DNA of 64,000 nucleotides from Isoetes taiwanensis. Its lineage: Eukaryota > Streptophyta > Lycopodiopsida > Isoetales > Isoetaceae. The stretch lies in the NCBI GenBank assembly GCA_021234155.1, contig JAJEKV010000018.1, positions 20,197,252-20,261,251 of the forward strand, given 5' to 3'. A model generated the notes under the pieces. It was not told the DNA's origin and searched no databases. It saw only the letters and a list, made by a program, of their open reading frames with translations. The position numbers were made by a program, and so were the translations under genes. Positions 11,620 through 24,632 of this stretch are shown piece after piece; the first letter of the stretch is position 1, and every line of letters begins with the position of its first letter.

Positions 11620-11671
11620 AATACTAGAGCTTTCAAGTCAATTGCAATACTAGAGCTTTCAAGTCAAGTTC
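11620..11671. repeat. 26-bp tandem duplication
   Basis: AATACTAGAGCTTTCAAGTC occurs twice in tandem with a 26-bp period. Confidence 0.75.
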
Positions 11672-11730
11672 TATTGGCATGTTGACTCAATACTTTTTCA
11701 ACACTTTATTTATTCTCTTCTGTAGTTCAA

Positions 11731-11833
11731 TATGGTATCTTAGGATATAAGATATAAGTCACAAGATCGAGCATGGAGAACCATGTATGGTATCTTAGGA
11801 TATAAGTTACGAGATCGAGCATGGAGAACCATG
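11731..11833. repeat. tandem duplication of about 50 bp
   Basis: Two adjacent copies of a block starting TATGGTATCTTAGGATATAA and ending CATGGAGAACCATG. The first copy carries an extra ATATAAG of about 7 bp. Confidence 0.75.
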
Positions 11834-12342
11834 TACGAATCGCTAACAAGTAGAATACGTTCTAATATGGCGGCATATCAAAATATGGAATGTCCTTGCA
11901 TCCCATTTGTAACCATGTGGATAGGATTCTCTTAGACAATCATGTGGAGAAGATGATTCTATTACACCACATAGAAGGTACGCAGTTCCTTGATTTTCTT
12001 AATCTCTTAAAAGGTAAAAGACCTTTAGTTCCCTGGTGAAATACAAGAGTTCTACAACCTATAATTGAGTATAATCAGCAAATATGAAAAGCTGAAGTCT
12101 GAAATCATTATTTATACTTGGCATGTATGCTGTTCGTGAAAGTTAGATTAAACAGCTGCAGTAAGGCACCTAAAAAAGGGATTGGAGAATTGAACCCCAC
12201 ACCCCAAAAGACATTTTTTCCACTGTCTAGGAAGTAAATAAATTTCCCTTCAAAAAGTGGCTTGTTTAAAATAAAACTTTCAAGTTCTAGATCGACCTAT
12301 AGAAGCATTAAAGTCTCCAACAACACTCTTGTATGACTTCAC

Positions 12343-12387
12343 GAAATGATTTGACACCCCAAACATGAAATGATTTGACACCCCAAA
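12343..12387. repeat. 21-bp tandem duplication
   Basis: GAAATGATTTGACACCCCAA occurs twice, 24 bp apart. It is the last of five small tandem duplications within 1.25 kb. Confidence 0.7.
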
Positions 12388-12974
12388 ATTTAAATATCAA
12401 ACTGTAATGCCCAGGTTATTATGAGAGATCAAACAGAATACTTGACGAAGAATTCTAGAAAGGAAGAAGGTTCTTATTTGCCACAGTAGGCAGTTAGAGA
12501 CACAGAGAATATGCAATCTTATTTCTGGATAATCCTTGAGCTGGAAACACAGCCACTAAACCAATAGCACAGCCTAATATCATTCATGATCTTAATTATT
12601 CCATAAGCAGCAAGCAACTTGCCTTCCTGAAGATGATCGTTAAGTGACAATCCTTTTTTTATTTGTTTATCATAGAACTCCCAACTAATTCATAAGAATT
12701 GTTTCTTACCTGCCCAGAGTTCATCAAACATATGATCTAAGGTGCATTTTTCTCGTGACACTCAGAACACCCCAAGAATTCAGCCCAACTCACCAAATCA
12801 GGCTCTATTGGTATTTTATTAAAAAGTCCTCAACTTCATCTATTTGCCATGCTCTGCTCAAAAGTGAAAGCATGCATCTACAATGATCTGCTAGTGGTCT
12901 AAATAGATAATCTTGTCACGTAGAATAAAAACAATGATAACCTTCCTCAATTAAACCCCTACAACAATGAATTC

Positions 12975-13037
12975 TTACTTCTTACTCTTAAGTTTTCGTA
13001 AACTTTTAGCAATAGCAGGTCGCTCCATGCTCAAGTT
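12975..13037 (-). CDS. probable terminal exon, unidentified gene
   Basis: On the minus strand, after a TTTTTGCAG acceptor, the exon reads NLSMERPAIAKSLRKLKSKK and stops at TAA (12975-12977). The strongly basic tail and good acceptor make it look like a real last exon. The protein is not recognised. A second possible exon of the same strand lies at 13997-14074, but phases do not join directly, so a missing exon or decay must be assumed. Confidence 0.3.
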   Translation of the reverse strand, partial: NLSMERPAIAKSLRKLKSKK

Positions 13038-13996
13038 CTGCAAAAAGGCAATATGCATTGTCATAACTCCCAACAAGACAAGCTGTAAAAAAACTTTAGA
13101 CATCTCCCTCACAAAGCATTGATGTTCTCATTGCATTGTTGGACCGTATGGCTGAGAGGCCGTTTCTCTCGACCATTTCTGTACTATTGAGTAGCAGCTT
13201 ATCCTCTCTGCCCACTAGAAACCAACATCTCAGTCTCGTCTACATAAATCTGTACCATTGCTCGTATTAAACAGTGTATGCAAGCATATCACCATATCTG
13301 GGACTGTATGTAGTTGTACTGTGCACTTGTACTGGGCCCTCAACTTTTGTTGTTTTCATCATATATCATGGTTATTTAAAAGCAGGAATTTTTAAACGCT
13401 GCTAGTAGATGTGGTTTCCTTTCTTACTAGAATTTCAATTTAAGTCATGTATTGGTTTCAACGGCCAGTTTTACCAAGTAAGAACAACCATGGGCGTAAT
13501 AACAGGAAAACACAAGAGGTTCGAACCAGCAATTGAACTAAAATTCTCTGGAGATTTTTTGAGCAGCTTATGCTTGACAGGTTCGTACAAACCCGATTAG
13601 TTAGCGAAGTTCAATTGCCCCCAGGCATAGGATATAAGGCCCCTCTGAACCCCTGATAGAATAGCACTCCCCTGTGCCATCTATGATCCTTTACTTCCTA
13701 CGAAGTTCTGAAGGGCATAAATAACTTCACTTAGGGTCCTCCTTCTCTGTGCCTCCTTCCCTTGCGTCCATGCTTAAACATTCGAGCAAAATATTATGCA
13801 TTCACAAACCTGCTTGTCATAAGCACCAAAAATTCATGCAGATGTGGATGTTCTTAGCAGTTCTAATAATTGTTTGCTTTGTTTCATAAGTTGTCTAAAA
13901 TATTATGATTCTTCATGCAGTCTTGCCTTTGATACACAGTAAAATAGAGTTTTTTATGGAAATTTATAACCTGTAAATAAACAAGAAAGCACTTAC

Positions 13997-14074
13997 GGTA
14001 GAACTCCAGCAAGGTTTCCATTTGAACCAGAATAAAGACCCTTAAGAGATAATCCTTCCACCCAATTGAGCTGC
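13997..14074 (-). CDS. possible internal exon, unidentified gene
   Basis: Flanked by TTTTTGCAG on its 5' side and GTAAGT on its 3' side (minus strand). In one frame it reads QLNWVEGLSLKGLYSGSNGN followed by LAGVLP. No family recognised. Kept because both splice sites are strong and the frame has no stop. Confidence 0.3.
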
Positions 14075-15397
14075 CTGCAAAAACTTACATATGCGTAACA
14101 CGATATCATCTGTAACCGTAATAAGAAATCCTCAAACAAGTATCTTAAAAATAGAAGTTACAATAAGAAATAACTAGATAGTTAGGCATGACCCACCAAA
14201 CAAAATATGAAGAAAGTTAGCGGACAAGACTGCAGCAGGTTAGGCAGGGTGAGGGTCCACTACAGGACTTTCTTGAAGTTGGAAGCGACAAGACTTTCTT
14301 GAAAGGACACAAGCAACTAATTTTTAATTCAGATAAATCATGCTAAGCCTAAACCGAGAAAATAATTTCAAACAAACAAATTAAATAACGCCAAATGGAT
14401 AGTTCACCGTTCCAAAGAGGAATTGTCAATTCTATTGCATCCATACTCCTTGGGAAGGCTTAGTCAACAGTTTAGAGGATCCCTATGCAGAGGTATCCTA
14501 TTATACTGAGCATATTCACAGCCTTAAACATGACAAATATATTCTGATGCAATTGCCTGGAATTGGGAAGCTGCCAAGCTATAATACTCCACCTAGCCAC
14601 TAGTTTAGAGGATGCCTATGTCTAGCCACTAGCTTAGAGGATGCCTATGCAGAGGTACCCTATTATACTGAGTATAATCACGGAACCTATAATCCAAGAG
14701 AAGATAGGAGGCTTACAAAGCAATATGCAGAGTCATAACCTCAAAACAATGCCAGCACATATACGTTCTTTACCAGTTTGCAACATTATGTGCTGATAAT
14801 AATTGATTAAGACAACCCTAGGAAAGAAAATGGCAGGCTGAAGGAGCAAGGAGTAGCCACATTAGAGATACAGAATGCTGCATTTTCATATAGAATTTTT
14901 GGTTCTGCAACACATCAGCAGCAAGGTATGTAGATCAAAATGTGGATTGACTACCATTATTGTCCTACATATAGCAAAGGGGGACGTTTTGGTCTTTCAA
15001 ATTCGAATAATTAATGTAAAAGAGTCATAGCCATATGCTGATGCATTGAGTTCCAATCGCCCCTTCTTATTTGATGCATTGAAGGCAGCCGGCAACTTAA
15101 GAGACATGCAGACTGGCATACCTTTGTGTTGATGAATTAAAAGCCATACACTGCATAATTGCCATATAAATTATCACTCAGACCCTGATCATCAGATAAA
15201 ACTTTTAATCATGTCATGCAGAGATTTTTACTAAAGAATGCATTGCACATGCCTTTGCAGCTAGAACTGACCCCACCACATTTAAACATCAACTTGCACA
15301 GATTACGGAGCACACTCTGGCAAATAGACATGTTGGAACCCGAAATGCAAATGGCATGGCATAGTAACTCACGTCTCAAATGCCAGGACGTCATTAT
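14075..15397. other. non-coding stretch with a partial internal duplication
   Basis: A block around 14470-14515 (TTTAGAGGAT...CCTATGCAGAGGTA...CTATTATACTGAG) recurs at 14605-14675, where part of it is tandemly doubled. No supported gene. Short frames on both strands near 15210-15430 overlap each other and show no family signature. Confidence 0.35.
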
Positions 15398-15900
15398 TCT
15401 GTGATGCTGGAACTTAATCTTGAATATTATCTTCATTAACGCTGGGTAAAGCTACGAAAAATAGGAGCTATAAAAACCCTAATTTGCCTTTGTGGAGCAT
15501 CTTCTGACCTAACCATAGACGACGATCCATACCTTTGTGGAGCATCTTCTGATCTAACCGAGGCGACGGTCCAAAACGGCCATTGAATTTTGAAACCAGT
15601 CTACTCTAGGTCATGATCAAATGGCTTAAGCCACATCCAACTCAAATTATCCTGTGATGCCGGGAACTATGATCTTGAATATGATCTTAATTAAGGCTGA
15701 AATAGAGTTACGATAAATAGAGCTAACAAAACCCTGATTTATTTTTGTGGAGCATCATAAGGCGTGGATCCATACCTTTGTGGAGCATCTTCTGCTCTAA
15801 CCTAGGCGAACGTCCAGAACGGCCATCGAATTTTGAAGGACCGCGTAAGCCATAACCACTCAGATTTTTTGAAACGTGGATAGGCTAGCCTTCGAGATAG
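15398..15900. repeat. diverged tandem duplication, about 253-bp unit, two copies
   Basis: The copies begin TGTGATGCTGG (15400) and TGTGATGCCGG (15653). Both contain a CTTGAATAT, an AAAACCCT, a CCTTTGTGGAGCATCTTCTG and an AACGGCCAT block in the same order. The second copy is cut by the LTR insertion point at 15905. Divergence shows it is older than the LTR insertion. Confidence 0.65.
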
Positions 15901-15904
15901 GACA
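15900..15904. repeat. target-site duplication GGACA, left copy
   Basis: GGACA directly precedes the TG start of the first LTR. The identical pentamer (24633-24637) directly follows the CA end of the third LTR. Confidence 0.8.
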
Positions 15905-18599
15905 TGTAACGGACCTGGCCACTTAATGGTGCAGTATACGCATTTGTGTATGGCCGGTATATGAGCTGTATATGTACTTGTGGCATGCATTCAACATGGG
16001 CTCATGTAAACAAAGGGTTTACAAAATAAGACAATATATTGGAAAAGAGGGCTTTTGTGGTACGTGAAGAATTTTTTGCAAGAGAGGAGCTCCAGGAGGA
16101 ATTGAGTTGCAGAGGAGCCGGAGGAGGCTATCTGGAGGCAAGAGCTTGCATAGACGGAGAACGGAACTGCACCAAATCCTCTCTTATCAGGTGGGGTTTG
16201 GTTTCAAGTGATTGGATTCCATGAGATTGCATAGGCTGCCAAGAATGGATTTGATTTGCACATGCTATTATGCTATTGTTAAATTTGTGGGCTAAGAGTA
16301 AGAAATTATGTGGATAAGATTGCTATGAGAAGGTCTAGAATAAGCCAAAAGGTAATTCTGGTGAATCTGGCTGCTAGGTATGGGCTGCCACAACGATTTT
16401 TCCATGTAACAGAGCCATCACAGAAGAAGCTAGAACTCCTGGAAACATCCTAATATGACCTGGAATAAGCCGATTTGGCATGCTAATGGGCCGAAATTAA
16501 GGAATCAAGACAGATTTGATTGAATTAGGGGTCGGATTAGCCTTTCGGAATATCCCTGAGGCGACCCAAACCTCAAATCGATCCAAATCTAGTAGAAAGA
16601 GGTGAAATTGGTTGAGAAGGGTTGATTTGGGGATAAGGAAGCTCGAATCGCTTACGAAGGTCTTGCCATGGAAGGGATCTGCGCATGTCCTGGAAGGTCG
16701 GTGATAGAAAAGGAAGATTCGTTGCATAAATCGGTGAGAACTTCGAGCGTGATGTGAATCCACTATGGGTCTATCGGGATAATCTTTGGCATCAAATACA
16801 TCCATGATTCCGGAAGAATCGATCAAGAATAAATTTTATGATTGGTTCGATGGGAAGTGGTTGCTTTTGCTTGGGATTCTGATTCTGTGAGTTTTTATTG
16901 CTTGAGTTGTTATTCCTTATGTTGTGCTTGTCAATTGTTAACAAAGGTATTTAGTGCTAAATAATTATACAAGGAGGGCCATAAGTGAACACGGAGGTAT
17001 AAGGTGCTGGATTGGCCGAGTAAATCCAAGTAATAGGCAAATGATTCTTATAAATACAAGGGTCGGAAATAGTAAGAACTTGCTTTGTTGTGATTATGGA
17101 ACTTCGTAAATAAGAAACGATAATATCTAAGCTTAATAATCACAAGACTAATAACTGAGATGATTTTGGCTCCTGAAGATGGGGCCTAGTGTAAGGAATC
17201 ATTTGGCAGGTGGTATCAGCGGTTACGGTCATGAGATCTTATGGACTTTTAAGTTGGAAGTGCGGAATTCCCGTGTTTTACATTAATTGTGCCAATTAAA
17301 TTAGTAGCTAAGGAAGTTGGTTTTTAATATGGAATATTAAAAACCTTAGCTAACAATTGATAAAAGATAAATAAAAGGGTGGAACCTTAAAGATCATGAG
17401 AAGTTGGGCATCGAGAGCTATATGAGGCCTATGGACCGGCCCGGATGAGGCTATGGAGTGGAAGCTAATGGATTATCCTCATGGGAGAATGGTTCTGAGG
17501 TAAGTTTGCATTGTTTGGAATGTTGTTTTTCCTTGTTCAGTGAAGAACATAGGTATGGGAGCTACATCAATGATGGTTAGGCTTGTGACTTCCTCAACAT
17601 GTTTGGATCAGTAAGCTAGCTACTTCAACATGGGCAAGTTGTACAGCAACATCAGCCCGATTTAATCTAGGCACATGTATAGAGAACATTATAATGAACT
17701 TCACGTCTTAGTCTTTGCATTGTTCCAATTGTTGTCTTGGTAATTGATTGTGTCACTTGGAACCTCCCGGCCTCGGACTTCTAGGTTCGGTGGCCCTAGG
17801 TTGCTCACAGCATGCTCATGTTCATCGTGATTCTCTGTGGTTCTTGTGCTCGTGACCACCGGGCATAGTTCTCTGGCGGGGATGCTATGTCACCTCTGTG
17901 ACTCCATGGTAAGAGGTCCTCCGCGCCGGGGCGTGGGGTTTTGGGAAGGGTATCTTACATCGAGGTTCACCCCACCAACTCATGTGCCAACGGGCTCGGA
18001 ATGTGGTGGGGGGCATTTCTCACCTTCTTGGGGGCCGCTTGTAGGTGGCCGAGCTTCCCATTGTCCCGGAGCTATGTGTCATGATGGTTTGCTATTTTTG
18101 ACTATGTCTTTGCTTTTGATTCTCAGGTTGATATTTCCTTGGATTATGTTGTCATTGTCTTAGCACTGTACTCACGCAGGATTTTCCGTCTGTGTTTGTG
18201 CTTATCCAAGAATTACAGAGTATTTCCATGCGTGCAGTGGCAGCTAGGGATCCCCACTTAGTCACGAGGACTAACCCCAGTGAGTGCATGTGCAGTGAAT
18301 AAGCAAGGGATGGCAGCAGTGCAGCTGAGGATCGTGGTTGAGCGAAGCTCCTGGGTTGAATTGTTCACAATTAGATGTTATATTTGTTGAGACTATGGAT
18401 TCTTTGGATGTTAATATTTTATGATTATATTGAGATCATAAGTATTTGCTTATTGAGTTTTGAGCGTGTCATTTCAACTGTACAAGAGGAAGATTCAATT
18501 CTTCACCATATTCAATTATTTGTCACTCCAACCTAGAATTAGCACAGTATTGACAAGATCCCGAGTTGCCTAGAGGGTCAACTCGGCAGGCTCGTCACA
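15905..18599 (+). mobile_element. LTR 1 of a three-LTR Ty3-like array
   Basis: The 2,695-bp LTR starts TGTAACGGACCTGGCCAC and ends GGCAGGCTCGTCACA, giving the canonical TG...CA. The next bases after its end form a primer binding site. A TATAAATA box at about 17049 in the middle of the LTR is a likely promoter, which would put the transcription start near 17080. Short frames inside are not shared as intact ORFs by all three copies. The same sequence recurs at 18920-21610 and 21929-24632. Confidence 0.85.
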
Positions 18600-18919
18600 G
18601 TTTGGTATCAGAGCAATATTGATCTTTTGGAGTTAACTTGTCTGATTGTGCCATTGTGATGCTAATGGTTTTTTCTTTCAGAGACATCAGGAGATGGTAT
18701 CCTCAGAGGGAGGAACAGTATCTAGAGGTGGTTAGCAAGAAGGTGTTGAGTAAGAATTCTCAATGTTAGCTATGGAAGCAGCTTTCGACGATATTGAGGT
18801 ACAGATTTTCTTGCATAAGTTTGGAATATACATCACCATGGTAGTTGTGATGGATTCGATAAGTGCTTAGATCTGTGATCGACCCATGAGGACATGGGTT
18901 AATTTTTAGAAGGGGAGAT
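18600..18919 (+). mobile_element. internal remnant 1: PBS, gag start, polypurine tract
   Basis: TGGTATCAGAGC (18603-18614) is the 12-nt complement of the 3' end of initiator tRNA-Met, the standard plant LTR-element primer site. A short gag-like opening (MVSSEGGTVSRGG then stop) follows. The segment ends with TTTTTAGAAGGGGAGAT, a polypurine tract directly before LTR 2. At 320 bp it has lost all of gag-pol. Confidence 0.8.
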
Positions 18920-21610
18920 TGTAACGGACCTGGCCACTTAATGGTGCAGTATACGCATTTGTGTATGGCCGGTATATGAGCTGTATATGTACTTGTGGCA
19001 TGCATTCAACATGGGCTCATGTAAACAAAGGGTTTACAAAATAAGACAATATATTGGAAAAGAGGGCTTTTTGTGGTACGTGAAGAATTTTTTGCAAGAG
19101 AGGAGCTCCAGGAGGAATTGAGTTGCAGAGGAGCCGGAGGAGGCTATGTGGAGGCAAGAGCTTGCATAGACGGAGAATGGAACTGCACCAAATCCTCTCT
19201 TATCAGGTGGGGTTTGGTTTCAAGTGATTGGATTCCATGAGATTGCATAGGCTGCCAAGAATGGATTTGACTTGCACATGCTATTATGCTATTGTTAAAT
19301 TTGTGGGCTAAGAGTAAGAAATTATGTGGATAAGATTGCTATGAGAAGGTCTAGAATAAGCCAAAAGGTAATTCTGGTGAATCTGGCTGCTAGGTATGGG
19401 CTGCCACAACGATTTTTCCATGTAACAGAGCCGTCACAGAAGAAGCTAGAACTCCTGGAAACATCCTAATATGACCTGGAATAAGCCGATTTGGCATGCT
19501 AATGGGCCGAAATTAAGGAATCAAGACAGATTTGATTGAATTAGGGGTCGGATTAGCCTTTCGGAAATATCCTGAGGCGACCCAACTGCCTCAAATCTGA
19601 TCCAAATCTAGTAGAAAGAGGTGAAATTGGTTGAGAAGGGTCGATTTGGGGATAAGGAAGCTCGAATCTGCTTCTGAAGGTCTTGCCATGGAAGGGATCT
19701 GCACAGGTCGGGAAGGTCAGGCTGATAGAAAAGGAAGATTCGTTGCATAAATCAGGCCGAGAACTTCCAGAACGTGATGTGAATCCACTATGGGTCTATC
19801 AGGATAATCTTTGGCATCAAATACATCCATGATTCTGGAAGAATCGATCAAGAATGGGGCTGCCAGATTGGTTCAGTAGGAAGTGGTTGCTTTTGCCGGT
19901 TACAGTTCTGTGAGTTTTTATTGCTTGAGTTGTTATTCCTTATGTTGTGCTTGTCAATTGTTAACAAAGGTATTTAGTGCTAAATAATTATACAAGGAGG
20001 GCCATAAGTGAACACGGAGGTATAAGGTGCTGGATTGGCCGAGTAAATCCAAGTAATAGGCAAATGATTCTTATAAATACAAGGGTCGGAAATAGTAAGA
20101 ACTTGCTTTGTTGTGATTATGGAACTTCGTAAATAAGAAACGATAATATCTAAGCTTAATAATCACAAGACTAATAACTGAGATGATTTTGGCTCCTGAA
20201 GATGGGGCCTAGTGTAAGGAATCATTTGGCAGGTGGTATCGTGATTCTGGTCATGAGATCTTATGGACTTTTAAGTTGGAAGTCACGGAATTCCGTGTTT
20301 TACATTAATTGTGCCAATTAAATTAGTAGCTAAGGAAGTTGGTTTTAATATGGAATATTAAAAACCTTAGCTAACAATTGATAAAAGATAAATAAAAGGG
20401 TGGAACCTTAAAGATCATGAGAAGTTGGGCATCGAGAGCTATATGAGGCCTATGGACCGGTCCGATGAGGCTATGGAGTGGAAGCTAATGGATTATCCTC
20501 ATGGGAGAATGGTTCGAGGTAAGTTTGCATTGTTTGGAATGTTGTTTTTCCTTGTTCGATGAAAGAACATAGGTATGGGAGCTACATCAATGATGGTTAG
20601 GCTTGTGACTTCCTCAACATGTTTGGATCAGTAAGCTAGCTACTTCAACATGGGCAAGTTGTACAGGCAACATCAGCAGTTTAATCTAGGCACATGTATA
20701 GAGAACATTATAATGAACTTCACGTCTTAGTCTTTGCATTGTTCCACTGTTGTCTTGGTAATTGATTGTGTCACTTGGAACCTCCGGGGTCGGACTTCTA
20801 GGTTCGGTGGCCTAGGTTGCTCTGGCATGCTCATGTTCATCTGTGATTCTCTGTGGTTCTTGTGCTCTGTGACACCGGGCATAGTTCTCCTGGCAGGGAT
20901 GCTATGTCACCTCTGTGACTCCATGGTAAGAGGTCCTCCGCCCGGGCGTGACGGGTTTGGAAAGGGTATCGATCCGAGGTTCACCCCACCAACTCCGCCA
21001 ACGGGGCTCGGAATGTGAGCTGGCCGGGCATTTCTCTGCTAACAGGGCCTGCTTGTAGGCTGGCTGAGCTTCCCATTGTCCCGGAGCTATGTGTCATGAT
21101 GGTTTGCTATTTTTGACTATGTCTTTGCTTTTGATTCTCAGGTTGATATTTCCTTGGATTATGTTGTCATTGTCTTAGCACTGTACTCACGCAGGATTTT
21201 CCGTCTGTGTTTGTGCTTATCCAAGAATTACAGAGTATTTCCATCGCGTCTGGATGTGACTAAAGGATCCCCACTTAGTCACGAGGACTAACCCGGTGGA
21301 GTGCATGTGCGAAGAATAAGCAAGGGATGGCAGCAGTGCAGCTGAGGATCGTGGTTGAGCGAAGCTCCTGGGTTGAATTGTTCACAATTAGATGTTATAT
21401 TTGTTGAGGATATGGATTCTTTGGATGTTAATATTTTCTGATTATATTGAGATCTTAAGTATTGGCTCCTTGAGTTTTGAGTCATCATTTCAATAAGAGG
21501 AAGATTCAATTCTTCACCATATTCAATTGTTTGTTACTCCAACCTAGAATTAGCACAGTATTGACAAGATCCCGAGTTGCCTAGAGGGTCAACTCGGCAG
21601 GCTCGTCACA
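18920..21610 (+). mobile_element. LTR 2 of the three-LTR array
   Basis: A 2,691-bp near-identical copy of LTR 1 with TG...CA ends; its TATAAATA is at 20072. Differences from LTR 1 are mostly small insertions or deletions clustered at C-rich and CAG/CTG words. It serves as both the 3' LTR of unit 1 and the 5' LTR of unit 2. Confidence 0.85.
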
Positions 21611-21928
21611 GTTTGGTATCAGAGCAATATTGATCTTTTGGAGTTAACTTGTCTGATTGTGCCATTGTGATGCTAATGGTTTTTCTTTTCCAGACATCGG
21701 GAGATGGTATCCTCGAGGAGGAAGGAAGATCTAGAGGTGGTTAGCAAGAAGGTGTTGAGTAAGAATTCTCAATGTTAGCTATGGAAGCAGCTTTCGACGA
21801 TATTGAGGTACAGATTTTCTTGCATAAGTTTGGAATATACATCACCATGGTAGTTGTGATGGATTCGATAAGTGCTTAGATCTGTGATCGACCCATGAGG
21901 ACATGGGTTAATTTTTAGAAGGGGAGAT
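21611..21928 (+). mobile_element. internal remnant 2: PBS and polypurine tract
   Basis: A 318-bp near-copy of the first remnant with the same primer binding site (21614-21625), the same short gag-like opening and the same AGAAGGGGAGAT tract before LTR 3. Because both remnants share the deletion breakpoints, the tandem array formed after gag-pol was lost. Confidence 0.8.
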
Positions 21929-24632
21929 TGTAACGGACCTGGCCACTTAATGGTGCAGTATACGCATTTGTGTATGGCCGGTATATGAGCTGTATATGTA
22001 CTTGTGGCATGCATTCAACATGGGCTCATGTAAACAAAGGGTTTACAAAATAAGACAATATATTGGAAAGAGGGCTTTTGTGGTGCGTGAAAAGAATTTT
22101 TGCAAGAGAGGAGCTCGGGAGGAATTGAGTTGCGAGAGGAGCCTTGAGGAGGCTATCTGGAGGCAAGAGCTTGCATAGGCGAGAACGGAACTGCACCAAA
22201 TCCTCTCTTATCAGGTGGGGTTTGGTTTCAAGTGATTGGATTCCATGAGATTGCATAGGCTGCCAAGAATGGATTTGATTTGCACATGCTATTATGCTAT
22301 TGTTAAATTTGTGGGCTAAGAGTAAGAAATTATGTGGATAAGATTGCTATGAGAAGGTCTAGAATAAGCCAAAAGGTAATTCTGGTGAATCTGGCTGCTA
22401 GGTATGGGCTGCCACAACGATTTTTCCATGTAACAGAGCCATCACAGAAGAAGCTAGAACTCCTGGAAACATCCTAATATGACCTGGAATAAGCCGATTT
22501 GGCATGCTAATGGGCCGAAATTAAGGAATCAAGACAGATTTGATTGAATTAGGGGTCGGATTAGCCTTTCTGAATATCCCGAGGCTTACCCAAACCGCCT
22601 CAAATCTGATCCAAATCTAGTAGAAAGAGGTGAAATTGGTTGAGAAGGGTCGATTTGGGGATAAGGAAGCTCCGAATCGCTTCTGAAGGTCTTGCCATGG
22701 AAGGGATCTGCACAGGTCGGGAAGGTCAGGCTGATAGAAAAGGAAGATTCGTTGCATAAATCAGGCCGAGAACTTCCAGAACGTGATGTGAATCCACTAT
22801 GGGTCTATCAGGATAATCTTTGGCATCAAATACATCCATGATTCTGGAAGAATCGATCAAGAATGGGGCTGCGAGATTGGTTCAGTAGGAAGTGGTTGCT
22901 TTTGCCGGTTACAGTTCTGTGAGTTTTTATTGCTTGAGTTGTTATTCCTTATGTTGTGCTTGTCAATTGTTAACAAAGGTATTTAGTGCTAAATAATTAT
23001 ACAAGGAGGGCCATAAGTGAACACGGAGGTATAAGGGTCTTTGGATTGGCCGAGTAAATCCAAGTAATAGGCAAATGATTCTTATAAATACAAGGGTCGG
23101 AAATAGTAAGAACTTGCTTTGTTGTGATTATGGAACTTCGTAAATAAGAAACGATAATATCTAAGCTTAATAATCACAAGACTAATAACTGAGATGATTT
23201 TGGCTCCTGAAGATGGGGCCTAGTGTAAGGAATCATTTGGCGGTGTGGTATCGTGATTCACGGTCATGAGATCTTATGGACTTTTAAGTTGGAAGTCGCG
23301 AATTCCGTGTTTTACATTAATTGTGCCAATTAAATTAGTAGCTAAGGAAGTTGGTTTTTAATATGGAATATTAAAAACCTTAGCTAACAATTGATAAAAG
23401 ATAAATAAAAGGGTGGAACCTTAAAGATCATGAGAAGTTGGGCATCGAGAGCTATATGAGGCCTATGGACTGTCCAGATGAGGCTATGGAGTGGAAGCTA
23501 ATGGATTATCCTCATGGGAGAATGGTTCTGAGGTAAGTTTGCATTGTTTGGAATGTTGTTTTTCCTTGTTCAGTGAAGAACATAGGTATGGGAGCTACAT
23601 CAATGATGGTTAGGCTTGTGACTTCCTCAACATGTTTGGATCAGTAAGCTAGCTACTTCAACATGGGCAAGTTGTACAGGCAACATCAGCAGTTTAATCT
23701 AGGCACATGTATAGAGAACATTATAATGAACTTCACGTCTTAGTCTTTGCATTGTTCCACTGTTGTCTTGGTAATTGATTGTGTCACTTGGAACCTCCGG
23801 GGTCGGACTTCTAGGTTCGGTGGCCTAGGTTGCTCCGGCATGCTCATGTTCATCTGTGATTCTCTGTGGTTCTTGTGCTCTGTGACACCGGGCATAGTTC
23901 TCCTGGCAGGGATGCTATGTCACCTCTGTGACTCCATGGTAAGAGGTCCTCCAGCGCCAGACGTGGGCTGGGAAGGGTATGCGCATACGAGGTTCACCCC
24001 ACCAACTCCGCCAACGGGGCTCGGAATGTGAGCTGGCCGGGCATTTCTCGCTAACGGGGGCACGCTTGTAGGTTTGGCCGAAGCTTCCCATTGTCCCTCG
24101 GAGCTATGTGTCATGATGGTTTGCTATTTTTGACTATGTCTTTGCTTTTGATTCTCGTGGTTGATATTTCCTTGGATTATGTTGTCATTGTCTTAGCACT
24201 GTACTCACGCAGGATTTTCCGTCTGTGTTTGTGCTTATCCAAGAATTACAGAGTATTTCCATGCGTGCAGTGGCAGCTAGGGATCCCCACTTAGTCACGA
24301 GGACTAACCCCATGAGTGCATGTCGCGAATAAGCAAGGGATGGCGGCCCGGTCAAGGTGAGGATCGTGGGTTGAGCCGGTTCTCTGGGTTGAATTGTTCA
24401 CAATTAGATGTTATATTTGTTGAGACTATGGATTCTTTGGATGTTAATATTTTATGATTATATTGAGATCATAAGTATTTGCTTATTGAGTTTTGAGCGT
24501 GTCATTTCAACTGTACAAGAGGAAGATTCAATTCTTCACCATATTCAATTATTTGTCACTCCAACCTAGAATTAGCACAGTATTGACAAGATCCCGAGTT
24601 GCCTAGAGGGTCAACTCGGCAGGCTCGTCACA
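21929..24632 (+). mobile_element. LTR 3 of the three-LTR array
   Basis: A 2,704-bp third copy, TG...CA, with TATAAATA at 23093. No primer binding site follows it; instead the target duplication GGACA does (24633-24637), so it is the true 3' end of the insertion. Confidence 0.85.

Noticed and set aside
18766-22014. Identical small minus-strand frames (79 codons) at 18766-19005 and 21775-22014
   Set aside because: They are antisense readings of the LTR start and the internal remnant, repeated only because the element is repeated.
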